The notes beneath the pieces were generated by a model. That model made no database searches. It had not been told where the DNA came from and worked only from the letters and a program-made list of their open reading frames with translations. Source: Alphaproteobacteria bacterium (GTDB lineage Bacteria; Myxococcota_A; UBA796; GCA-2862545). From it: a DNA stretch of 64,000 nucleotides. Of the stretch, positions 10,949 to 19,116 are shown in pieces. How positions within the stretch are numbered: the stretch's first letter is position 1; every line of letters starts with the position of its first letter. The position numbers were made by a program, and so were the translations under genes. The stretch lies in NCBI GenBank assembly GCA_020632875.1, contig JACKET010000007.1, positions 382,500 to 446,499 on the forward strand, written 5' to 3'.

Positions 10949-12684
10949 GGCGCGTCCGTGCGCACGACGCGGAACCGTACGCCGGGATCGCGCGTCTCGG
11001 GCTTCAGCGCGCGCCGTTCGCCCGCCCGCCGCACCACGCGCCGCCGCCCCTGCACGACCCACCGGTCGTCGGGCAGCACCACGGGCAGGTCGGAGGCCAC
11101 GTCGGACCAGGCGGGCCCGTCGTCCCCGTCGCACGTCCACTCCCAGTCGGGCCCGGCGCCGAGCAGCACGAGCTCGGCCTCGGTGGGCAGGCGCCAGCCG
11201 GGCGCACCGGTCGACGTCACGTCGCGCGTGAACACCAGGGTGCGGTCCCAGGCGAGACCGATGCGCTGCGCGGTCTTCGGCCCGATCCCGTCGATCTCGG
11301 CGAGCCGTTCGGGCTCGAACTGCAGCACGTGCAGCGTGTCGGTGCCGAACCGGGCGAGCACGGCCGGGATCCGGTCGAAGTGCAGCAGGTCGTAGAGCAG
11401 CCGCCCGATCTCGTCGAGGTGCAGCGCCTTGCGCAGCCGCCACTCGCCGAGCGCGTACGCCGGCGGACAGCCCGTCGCCTCGGACAGCGCGTTGCACAGC
11501 GCCACGGCCTCGTCCCAGCTGGCCCCGGCGTAGGGCCCCGCTCCGTCGGGCTCTTCGCCGCGCACCTGGCCCACGAGGCCCTTCGAGACGGGCTCGATCG
11601 CGGTGAGGAACGCACGGGTCACGCGCGCCTCGCGCCCCTCGGCGAGCGCCGCGACGCCGGGCTCGACCCGCCGGATCTCGAAGGTCTGGTCGCCGACCTG
11701 CTCGGTTCGGCGCTCCATGTGCGTCGTGAACAGGAACGTCCCGACCTGGCTGGGCTCGGCGGGCGGCGCAGAGGCCGACTCGACCTGGCTGATCGCCTCC
11801 ACCTGGAAGAGCGTCTGCTGGTCCCAGATGCCGCGCGCACCGGACCAGTCGTCCGCACCGGTCCCCGTCCACAGGGCCCGGAGCGTCGCGCAGTCCGGCG
11901 CACGATCGGCGAGCGGCACCGTGAGCGCGGCCTCGATCGCCTTCACCATGCGCGCGGGGGCCTTCGGCAGGCGCTCGCGGACCGGAACGAACTGCGCCGC
12001 GCACACGGCCTGGAACAGCTCCATCGTGTCGGCGCCGACGAACGCGCGCTCGCCGGTCACGAGCTCGTAGAGGATGGCGCCGAGCGACCACAGGTCGGCG
12101 CGATGGTCGACCGTGCGGGAGTCGCGGATCTGCTCGGGCGCCATGTACGCCGGCGTTCCCATCGCCACGCCCGAGCGCGTGCGCGTCGCCGTGTCGGAGT
12201 CGTCGTCGAGCAGCTTCGCGAGCCCGAAGTCCGTGATCTTCGGCACCGGCACGCCGCCCGCCGTGGACAGCAGCACGTTGCCGGGCTTCAGGTCGCGGTG
12301 CACGAGCCCCGCGGCGTGCGCCGCCTGGACGCCCGCGAGGATCCCGTCCGCCAGCGCGTCCGCCTGCTTGCGCGTGGGGCGACACGCCGACAGGAAGTCC
12401 GACAGCGACGGGCCGCGCACGTACTCCATGACCAGCGCCGGGCTGCCGTCGAGGTCCACCACGTCCGTGACCGCGACGATGTTCGGGTGGCGCAGCGTGC
12501 TCTGCACCCGCCCCTCCTGGAGCAGCCGCTTGCGCACCGAGGGCGTCGGCAGCGTCAGGACCTTCATGGCGTGCGGCGACCCGAGCTGGTTGTGGTGCAC
12601 GCGGTACACGACCGCCATGCCGCCCCGCCCGAGGACCCCGTCCACGGTGTAGCGCTCGACCACCGTTCCCGGCGCCAGGTCCAT
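10945..12684 (-). CDS. Serine/threonine protein kinase with FGE-like C-terminal domain carrying a helix-hairpin-helix insertion
   Basis: 579 residues from ATG 12684, which has GGAGG just upstream; a longer in-frame extension to 12765 lacks such a site. Kinase domain at residues 12-275: glycine loop GRGGMAVVYR (19-28), Lys41, HRDLKPGN with Asp131, DFG at 152-154, and APE at 182-184. All catalytic residues are present. From about residue 355 the protein resembles a formylglycine-generating-enzyme/sulfatase-modifying-factor domain (SWDEAVALCNALSE, GWRLPTEAEL, WEWTCD). Within it, residues ~413-478 form a separate unit containing LAEIDGIGPKTAQRIGLAW, a classic helix-hairpin-helix signature similar to the N-terminal HhH of RecD2-type helicases. 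Kinase-FGE fusions are known in myxobacteria; the HhH insertion is unusual. It is followed by a coupled membrane protein. Confidence 0.9.
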   Translation of the reverse strand: MDLAPGTVVERYTVDGVLGRGGMAVVYRVHHNQLGSPHAMKVLTLPTPSVRKRLLQEGRVQSTLRHPNIVAVTDVVDLDGSPALVMEYVRGPSLSDFLSACRPTRKQADALADGILAGVQAAHAAGLVHRDLKPGNVLLSTAGGVPVPKITDFGLAKLLDDDSDTATRTRSGVAMGTPAYMAPEQIRDSRTVDHRADLWSLGAILYELVTGERAFVGADTMELFQAVCAAQFVPVRERLPKAPARMVKAIEAALTVPLADRAPDCATLRALWTGTGADDWSGARGIWDQQTLFQVEAISQVESASAPPAEPSQVGTFLFTTHMERRTEQVGDQTFEIRRVEPGVAALAEGREARVTRAFLTAIEPVSKGLVGQVRGEEPDGAGPYAGASWDEAVALCNALSEATGCPPAYALGEWRLRKALHLDEIGRLLYDLLHFDRIPAVLARFGTDTLHVLQFEPERLAEIDGIGPKTAQRIGLAWDRTLVFTRDVTSTGAPGWRLPTEAELVLLGAGPDWEWTCDGDDGPAWSDVASDLPVVLPDDRWVVQGRRRVVRRAGERRALKPETRDPGVRFRVVRTDAP

Positions 12685-12892
12685 TCCGCCTCCGCCGCCA
12701 TCGTACCGGGTATTCGGGTGTGGGCGTGCCGGCTTCGCCGTCGGCTGTCCTCCGGGCTCGCCCATTCGGGCTCGGTCGCTTCGCGACGGCGGCTGCGCCG
12801 CCCCCTCCGGCCCGCCTCACGCGGGGTCCCGACTCCACGACAGCCGCCACCACCGCCTGCAGCCGACTAGAATCGCCGTCCGGGGAGTGACG

Positions 12893-14650
12893 GTGATCAA
12901 GCGCATCAAGATCGTGGGCCTCGGCCCGCACGTCGACTTCCGCGCGGAGCTCGATCCGCGCGGCGAGAACACGGTCACGGGCCCGTCCGAGTCCGGGAAG
13001 AGCTTCCTCGTCGAGGCCGTGCTCTTCGCGCTGTACGGGCGGAGCGCGGTCGGCCGGTTCCGTCCGGAGGCCATCCACGACGGCGCCAATCGCGCGCTGG
13101 TCGAGCTCACGCTCGACTCGGGCCTCACCGTGCGGCGCACGATGACCGGGAGCCGCAGCACCACGCGCACCCTCGTGCTCGGCCCCGAAGAGACGAGCCA
13201 CGCGAGCGAGGCGAAGTTCGCCGAAGCGCTCGGGCCGCTGGGCGCCGACCCCGAGGCCGTCGCCACCGTGCTCGTCCCGCTGGCGTGGCAAGAGCTCGCG
13301 AGCGGCAATGCCCGCAAGCTGCGCGACCTCCTCGCGCGAGTGCTCCCGAGCGTCGGGCAGTCCGACATCGTCCGGTCGATCGTCGAGGATGCCGGCTTCA
13401 CCCTCGATCCCGGCGAAGCCGACCTCGACGAGTCCCAGGTCGGTGCGCGACGCCGCGACGCGCGCAAGCTGCGCGACGAGAGCGCGGGCCGGCTCCAGCT
13501 CGCGGGCGAGCGGCTCGCCGCCCTCCAGGATGCGACCATGGCCGCACCTGCGGATCTGGTCCTGGATCCGGGCCTCGCCGAGCGCGTGGCCGCGTGGGAG
13601 GCGTACGACCGGGCCTCCCGCGGGGTCGAGGCCGCGGCGGCCCTGAAGCGCGCGGCCGCCGAGTGGGACGCCCGGCGCGCGGCCCTCGGCGACCCGCCGC
13701 CCGAGCCCGGTCCCGACGAGCGCAAGGAGATCGCGGCGTCGCAGGCCGCCGTCCAGATGGCGATGCAGGTCGTGCAGCAGGTCTCCGGGCAGCACCAGAT
13801 GCTCACGATGCAGCGCCAGATGTTCGGCGCCGGCACGGACGTCTGCCCCACGTGCCAGCGCCCCGGCTGGGACCAGGGCGCCGTGATGGCCGTTCAGCTC
13901 GACCAGCAGATCGGAGGCCTGGCGACGCAGGTTCAGGATGCCAATGCCCGCTGGCAGGCCGCGCAGACCGAGCTGAACGCGGCGATGCAGCGCCACCAGG
14001 CCAACGAGGGGCGACGCGTCGAGCACGCGAGCTGGAAGCGCTCCGTCGACCTGCTCGGGCCCCGTCCGAGCCCGCCCGCGGATGCCGCGGTCCCCGAGCC
14101 CCCCGCCCTCCCCCGCCCCACCGAGGCCGAAGCCGAGGCCGTGCGGTCGTTCGAGGCGCGCATGGCTGCGGTCGAAGGCATGCGGCAGCGCCAGAGCCAC
14201 GAGCTCGACGCCGCGCGTCAGGCCGTCGAGGTCGAGAAGGCCCGCCACGACGGCGCGGATCGCGACGCCGCGAAGTGGGACGCCCTGCTCGACGCCGTCC
14301 GCAAGGCCCCGTCGATCGTCGCGGCCCAACAGGCCCGCGCGCTCGGCGACATGGGCCCCGTCACGCTCGAGTTCGGCGAGAACCCCGCCGTCACGGTGCT
14401 GATCGACGGCCGGCCGTGGTGGCTCGCCAGCCGCGGCCGCCAGGTCGTCGCCGACGCGCGGTTCCGCGACGCGCTCCGCAAGGCGATGGAGATGCCGCAC
14501 CTGCCGCTGTTCGTCGACAACGTCCAGGACGTGGGCGGGCAGCCCCTGCCCGAGCTGGCCGGGCCGGTCGTGTGGCTGCACACCACCGATGGCAAGGGCC
14601 TGGTGGTGCGCAAGAAGACCGGGAAGCCCGACACGACCGCCTCGAACTGA
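12893..14650 (+). CDS. Rad50/SMC-like ATPase with zinc-hook CxxC
   Basis: 585 residues from GTG 12893, with GGGGAG five bases upstream; an in-frame GTG at 12887 lies inside that site. Walker A is GPSESGKS (residues 30-37). The middle is helical and Glu/Ala/Gln-rich with a CPTC zinc-hook-like motif (Cys318 and Cys321) at the hairpin tip. The C-terminus carries an ABC-type signature-like stretch (LASRGRQVVADA) followed by PLFVDNVQD. That last segment aligns with Walker B but has Asn where the catalytic Glu is usual. The protein is much shorter than Rad50 or SbcC (about 1000 residues) and closer in size to phage gp46/D13-like proteins. No Mre11/SbcD-type nuclease gene is adjacent. Probable role: DNA end handling or repair. 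It is divergent from the kinase across about 208 bp. Confidence 0.8.
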   Translation: MIKRIKIVGLGPHVDFRAELDPRGENTVTGPSESGKSFLVEAVLFALYGRSAVGRFRPEAIHDGANRALVELTLDSGLTVRRTMTGSRSTTRTLVLGPEETSHASEAKFAEALGPLGADPEAVATVLVPLAWQELASGNARKLRDLLARVLPSVGQSDIVRSIVEDAGFTLDPGEADLDESQVGARRRDARKLRDESAGRLQLAGERLAALQDATMAAPADLVLDPGLAERVAAWEAYDRASRGVEAAAALKRAAAEWDARRAALGDPPPEPGPDERKEIAASQAAVQMAMQVVQQVSGQHQMLTMQRQMFGAGTDVCPTCQRPGWDQGAVMAVQLDQQIGGLATQVQDANARWQAAQTELNAAMQRHQANEGRRVEHASWKRSVDLLGPRPSPPADAAVPEPPALPRPTEAEAEAVRSFEARMAAVEGMRQRQSHELDAARQAVEVEKARHDGADRDAAKWDALLDAVRKAPSIVAAQQARALGDMGPVTLEFGENPAVTVLIDGRPWWLASRGRQVVADARFRDALRKAMEMPHLPLFVDNVQDVGGQPLPELAGPVVWLHTTDGKGLVVRKKTGKPDTTASN

Positions 14651-14680
14651 GACCGGTCGCGTCGGACGCGCCCTCCCCGC

Positions 14681-17203
14681 TCAGGGCACGCAGCCCGTGG
14701 TGCGATCGCACGCGAACGTCGCGTTGTTCCCGTACTCCGCGACATCGGGCAGCACGGAGCCGTCGAGCTCCTGCACCACGTCCTGCGGGATGTTGTCGTT
14801 CGCGGAGTTGTCCGGCCCGAAGTCGCTCGCCGCGACGGTGACGCTGCCCTGAGAGAAGATGCCGCCCGCGTTGTTCGCGACGTTCCGCAGCACCGCGCTC
14901 GACGTGAGGACCGCCGACGACGGCGACGTGTCGTTCGCCAGGTGGATGCCGCCGCCGAGCCCGGCGACGTTCTCGAGCACATCGGTGGACGAGAGCAGCG
15001 CGACGCCGTCGTTCACGTGGATCCCGCCGCCCGACAGCGCCGCGACGTTCGCGCTGACGATCGCGTTGTCGAGCTCGAGCAGCGCGCCGTCGACCGCGAT
15101 GCCCGCGCCCACGACGCCGGTGTTCGCCGAGATCGTGCTGTCGGCGAGCGTCAGCGCGTCCTCGGTCCACACGCCCCCGCCGCCCACCGTCGTGGTGTTC
15201 TGGTCGATCAGGATGTTCGAGAACGCCGAGCCGGACGCCGTCCCCGTCGAGTCGACCAGCACCGCGATGCCTCCGCCCACCTGGGCGTCGTTCGAGACCA
15301 CGGAGCCGTTCGTCACGACGGCGACCGAGGCCGCGATACCGCCGCCGAACCCCAGGCTCGCGAGGCCGCCCGCCACGTTGTCCACGATCGTCGTGCCGGT
15401 GAGATCGAAGGTGCCGTTCGAGAGGTTGACGCCGCCCCCGAGCAGCGCCGCCGTGTTCGACTCGATCGTGCAGCTCTCGAGCGAGCCCCCCGCGACGAGC
15501 GAGCCGCCGCCCCCGGCCGGCGCGGTGTTCGCCGTCACGAGGGTCCCGGTGATCGTGTTGGCAGCGATGCCGTGGAATCCGCCCGACAGGACGACCGCGT
15601 CGTTCGCTTCGATCACCGCGCCCGCCCACGAGGACGCATTGCCCAGCAGCACGCCGCCGCCCACCGACTCGGCGGTGTTCAGCGTCACGGTCACGCTGTC
15701 GTCCGCGCTCAGCGATGCGCTGTCGGCCAGCGCCACGCCGCCGCCGTCGACCGCGACGTTCGACGCGATGCGGGTCCCCACGACGGTCACGCTCGAGGAC
15801 TCGGTCACCACGAGGCCGCCGCCCGTGCCGTTGGTCGCGGCGTTCTGCGTGATGTTCAGGCCCGTGAGCAGGCTCGCGTCCGACACGAGCACGCCCCCGC
15901 CCGCGAGCGCCGCGACGTTCTGGGTCACGGCACAGCCGTCCACGAGCCCCGAGAACGCGATGCCCGCGCCGTAGTCGGCGGTGTTGCTCTGGATCGAGGA
16001 GGTGCCGGTGCACAGGAGCTCGCCGAGCCCGGCGACCCCGCCGCCCAGCGGCGCCTCGTTCGCCTCGACCACGGAGTCCTCGATCACCACGGCGAGGCCC
16101 GACAGCACGCCGCCCCCCGTCACGCTCGCGCTGTTGCCCCGCACGATGCTCTCGCGCACGGTGAGGATGCCCTGCGACGCGATGCCGCCGCCATTCGCGG
16201 CCGCGTTCCCCGATACGCGCGACTCCCGCACGATCAGCTCGCCCGTGCCGGGGTTGTGGATGCCTCCACCCGTGGCGGCGCCCGTCCCGCCGGAGATCTC
16301 GAGGCCCCGCACGCGGAGACCCGCATCGCTCTGCATCAGGATGCCGGGCGCGCCCGCGATGGGCTGCAGCGTCGTCGAGTCGCGGCCGTGGATGCCGCGC
16401 ATCTGCAGGTTCACGCCGACCGTCACGTTCTCGACGTAGAGCCCGTCGCAGATGTTCAGCACGTCGCCCGGGACCGCCGCGTCCACGGCGCCCTGGATGG
16501 TGCCGTAGGTGCCGCCGCCCACGATGGTCACGAGGTGGGTCTCGGGGGCCGAGAGGTCGTTGCAGTCGTTCGCCCGCCCGTCGCAGATCTCGGGAGCGCC
16601 GGGGTACACGGCCGCGTCGAGGTCGTCGCAGTCCACGGTGGAATCGAAGCCGTCGCTGTCGGCGTCGACGGGCGGATCGGTGTCGGTGTCGGTGTCCGCG
16701 TCGGTATCGGCATCCGTGTCGGCATCCGTGTCGGCGTCGGTGTCGGCATCCGTGTCGGCGTCCGTGTCGCTGTCGGTGTCCGAGTCCGTGTCGGCGTCCG
16801 TGTCGCTGTCGGTATCGCTGTCGGTGTCCGAGTCCGTGTCCGAGTCGGTGTCGGTGTCGGCGTCCGTGTCGCTGTCGGTGTCCGAGTCCGTGTCGGTGTC
16901 GGCATCCCCGCCCGTGTCGGTGGCGGTGTCGGGCGCGCCCGTGTCGGGCGTGCCGGTGTCGTTCGGGAGCGCCGTGTCGGTGTCGGTGTCGGAGTCCGTG
17001 TCGGCGTCGGCGTCCGTGTCGGCGTCGGCATCCGTGTCGGCGTCGCTGTCGGTGTCGGCGTCGCTGTCGGTGTCGGCGTCGCTGTCGGAGTCGGTGTCGG
17101 TGTCGGTCTCGACCGGGAGGTCCGTCTCTTCGGTGTCCCCCTTGTCCTTCTTGCAGGCGACGAGGAGGAGCGCGAGGGCGAGGAGGCTGGAACGCGGGAA
17201 CAT
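14681..17203 (-). CDS. Asp-X lipoprotein with MopE-like metal-binding motif and right-handed beta-helix
   Basis: 840 residues. ATG 17203 follows GGAG at six bases and gives lipobox LLVAC (Cys17). Two Asp-X arrays separated by a Thr/Pro/Gly stretch fill residues ~30-178. Next comes DADSDGFDSTVDCDDLDAAV with APEICDGRANDC, the putative metal-binding motif found in MopE-type and many myxobacterial proteins. The remaining ~600 residues are a parallel beta-helix of roughly 22-residue turns rich in GGGI, NTA and Val/Leu-rich strands. Relatives with this fold bind or cleave polysaccharides or act as adhesins; no lyase active site was recognised. Expected location: outer-membrane surface. It converges on the Rad50-like gene with a 30 bp gap. 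Confidence 0.88.
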   Translation of the reverse strand: MFPRSSLLALALLLVACKKDKGDTEETDLPVETDTDTDSDSDADTDSDADTDSDADTDADADTDADADTDSDTDTDTALPNDTGTPDTGAPDTATDTGGDADTDTDSDTDSDTDADTDTDSDTDSDTDSDTDSDTDADTDSDTDSDTDADTDADTDADTDADTDADTDADTDTDTDPPVDADSDGFDSTVDCDDLDAAVYPGAPEICDGRANDCNDLSAPETHLVTIVGGGTYGTIQGAVDAAVPGDVLNICDGLYVENVTVGVNLQMRGIHGRDSTTLQPIAGAPGILMQSDAGLRVRGLEISGGTGAATGGGIHNPGTGELIVRESRVSGNAAANGGGIASQGILTVRESIVRGNSASVTGGGVLSGLAVVIEDSVVEANEAPLGGGVAGLGELLCTGTSSIQSNTADYGAGIAFSGLVDGCAVTQNVAALAGGGVLVSDASLLTGLNITQNAATNGTGGGLVVTESSSVTVVGTRIASNVAVDGGGVALADSASLSADDSVTVTLNTAESVGGGVLLGNASSWAGAVIEANDAVVLSGGFHGIAANTITGTLVTANTAPAGGGGSLVAGGSLESCTIESNTAALLGGGVNLSNGTFDLTGTTIVDNVAGGLASLGFGGGIAASVAVVTNGSVVSNDAQVGGGIAVLVDSTGTASGSAFSNILIDQNTTTVGGGGVWTEDALTLADSTISANTGVVGAGIAVDGALLELDNAIVSANVAALSGGGIHVNDGVALLSSTDVLENVAGLGGGIHLANDTSPSSAVLTSSAVLRNVANNAGGIFSQGSVTVAASDFGPDNSANDNIPQDVVQELDGSVLPDVAEYGNNATFACDRTTGCVP
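16676..17112 (-). repeat. Asp-X dipeptide coding repeats (two arrays)
   Basis: Two 6 bp-period arrays, about 16676-16911 and about 16975-17112 (edges approximate), encode Asp-Thr/Ser/Ala dipeptides. They are separated by a short stretch with PDTG-type repeats. Confidence 0.9.
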
Positions 17204-17307
17204 CGGGACTCCGGGGCTGTGCGCGTTGGACACGCGACGAAGCGGGAACGGAAAAGGCGGGAGCACGGGTACTGTCCTGTCCTTGTAGACAATCCGTGAC
17301 ACGACCA

Positions 17308-19116
17308 TCAACGCCTTTCTCGCGAAACCCCTCCGGCCAGGCCCACGATCGCCTCCGTGAACCGGTCGAGCACGACGCCGAGATCGCTCGAGACGCCCTC
17401 GACGTGCGTGCGCCCCGTGAGCTCCGCGAGGCCGGACACGATGGCGGTGAGCCGCCCGCGCACCTCGTCGGGGGCCGCCAGCAGCGCGTCGATCAGGGGG
17501 GCGTCGAGGTTCACGTAGAGCCGGGCCACGGCGCCGTCGTCGATCTGGCTCGTGAAGCCCCGCGCCAGCGCCAGCAGGCCGGACGCGATGCGACGGTCGG
17601 CCTCGTCGTCCTCGAGCCGGCGCTTCAGCGCGACCTCGCGGTCGGGCACGAGCACGGCGGGCAGGCTGCGCGGGACGAAGCGCGTGGGCACGACCTCCAC
17701 GTCGTCCCGGCCGAAGCAGGCCTCGAGCCGCTCGCGGACATCGGGCGCCACGAACGCTTTCGGGAACAGCGTGCGATCGCCCCCGGTCGTGCCGAGCTGG
17801 ACGACGGGCACGCCGCGCTTCGCCGCGTACCGGCGGACGAATCCGGCCGCCGCATAGCGCACGCCGAACACGACGGGGCGCGACAGGGCGCGGAACAGGA
17901 CCTCTTCGGTGCCGGACTCGTCGCCGGTCGTCATGACGAGGCGCCCCTGCGAGCGCTCGAGGACCTCGGACAGCGGCAGCTCGCCTTCGGTCGTGGGCAC
18001 CGTGATGGCGTCTTCGAGCAGCGAGAACAGGCGCGGGTCGGCGAGCGCCGCACCGCGGAGGACCTCGTTGTGACGGCGGCGGATCGAGCGCCACGCCTCG
18101 GTCTGGTTCTCGGCGAGGTCGCGCAGCCCCGCGACGATGGACTCCTGGACGTGCGCGGCGACCCGGCCGAAGAGCGCGTCCCGCTGCACGTCTTCGCGGC
18201 TCGCGGTCGGCACGAGCTCGTCGCACTGGAGCACCGCACCCATGAACCCCGCCCACTCGGGGAGCAGGCGCCGGGCGTCGTCGGTTACGAGCATCCCGCG
18301 CACGAACAGCGACACGTGGCGGTTGTCGGACGTGGCGTACGACGCGCCGTCCTGCACCCAGACGAGGCCGTGCACGGGCGCCCCGTCGGCGGGACGGATG
18401 GGGATCGTCGCGAGCGGCCGGTAGACGGGCTCGAAGCGCTGCGCGAACCCGAGCTCGGCCTTTCGGCGGTGGAAGTCGTTGTCGAAGCTGCGGCGCCACG
18501 GCGGGGCTTCGTCGTTCACGCGCTCGGGCGCGAGGATCGGGAGCGGCAGCAGGCAGCCATACCGAGACAGCAGCGTGCGCACGCGCACGGGGTTCGCGAG
18601 GTGCGCGTGGTCGGGCGCGAGATGGAGGCGCACGGTCGTGCCGACCCCGCGGGCATCGGCCTCTTCGAGGGTGTAGGCGCGGCCGTCGCGGCTCGTGAAC
18701 CGCCAGGTGCGGTCGGGCGTCTGGTAGCTCGTCGTCTCGACCTCGACGCGGCGGCTGACGACGTACGCCGACAGGAAGCCGAGCCCGAACTTGCCGATGA
18801 GCTCGGCGTCGGGGTCCTGCTGGCGGAGGAGGCGGGTGTAGCCCGCGCCGATGGTCGCGAGGAACCGCCGGACCTCGTCGTCGGTGAGGCCCGCGCCCGT
18901 GTCGTGGATCTCGAGCACGCCGTCGGGCTCGCTCGTGACGACGCGGATCTCGGGCTCGAACGCGTGCGGGGACTCGACGGAGCGGCGCCGGATGGAGTCG
19001 TGGGCGTTCTGCACGAGCTCGCGCAGCGCCACCTCCGGCGTGCTGTAGAGGTTCTCGGCGAGGACGGCGAGCAGGCCCTGCAGATCGACGTCGGCCTGGT
19101 GGATCTGGGCCGGCAT
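17308..19116 (-). CDS. htpG: Hsp90-family chaperone (HtpG-like)
   Basis: 602 residues. The GHKL ATPase domain at residues 1-220 shows the ATP-binding motifs: ALRELVQNAHDSI (Glu/Asn/Asp), IHDTGAGLTDDE (DxGxG) and IGKFGLGFLSAYVV (lid glycines). The middle domain contains SLFVRGMLVTDD and the ELVPTASREDVQRD segment typical of Hsp90. The C-terminal dimerisation region is divergent. Typical HtpG is about 620-640 residues, so the length is normal. The ATG at 19116 overlaps the stop of the upstream TPR gene as TGATG, giving tight translational coupling. No heat-shock operator was seen upstream. The protein may be a specialised paralogue rather than the housekeeping HtpG, because eukaryotic Hsp90 partners are TPR proteins and here a TPR protein is the operon partner. 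Confidence 0.9.
   Translation of the reverse strand: MPAQIHQADVDLQGLLAVLAENLYSTPEVALRELVQNAHDSIRRRSVESPHAFEPEIRVVTSEPDGVLEIHDTGAGLTDDEVRRFLATIGAGYTRLLRQQDPDAELIGKFGLGFLSAYVVSRRVEVETTSYQTPDRTWRFTSRDGRAYTLEEADARGVGTTVRLHLAPDHAHLANPVRVRTLLSRYGCLLPLPILAPERVNDEAPPWRRSFDNDFHRRKAELGFAQRFEPVYRPLATIPIRPADGAPVHGLVWVQDGASYATSDNRHVSLFVRGMLVTDDARRLLPEWAGFMGAVLQCDELVPTASREDVQRDALFGRVAAHVQESIVAGLRDLAENQTEAWRSIRRRHNEVLRGAALADPRLFSLLEDAITVPTTEGELPLSEVLERSQGRLVMTTGDESGTEEVLFRALSRPVVFGVRYAAAGFVRRYAAKRGVPVVQLGTTGGDRTLFPKAFVAPDVRERLEACFGRDDVEVVPTRFVPRSLPAVLVPDREVALKRRLEDDEADRRIASGLLALARGFTSQIDDGAVARLYVNLDAPLIDALLAAPDEVRGRLTAIVSGLAELTGRTHVEGVSSDLGVVLDRFTEAIVGLAGGVSRERR

Noticed and set aside
14681..17203. Plus-strand proline- and alanine-rich frames opposite the beta-helix lipoprotein
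   Set aside because: They mirror the regular beta-helix turns; the minus strand has the signal peptide and ordered domains.
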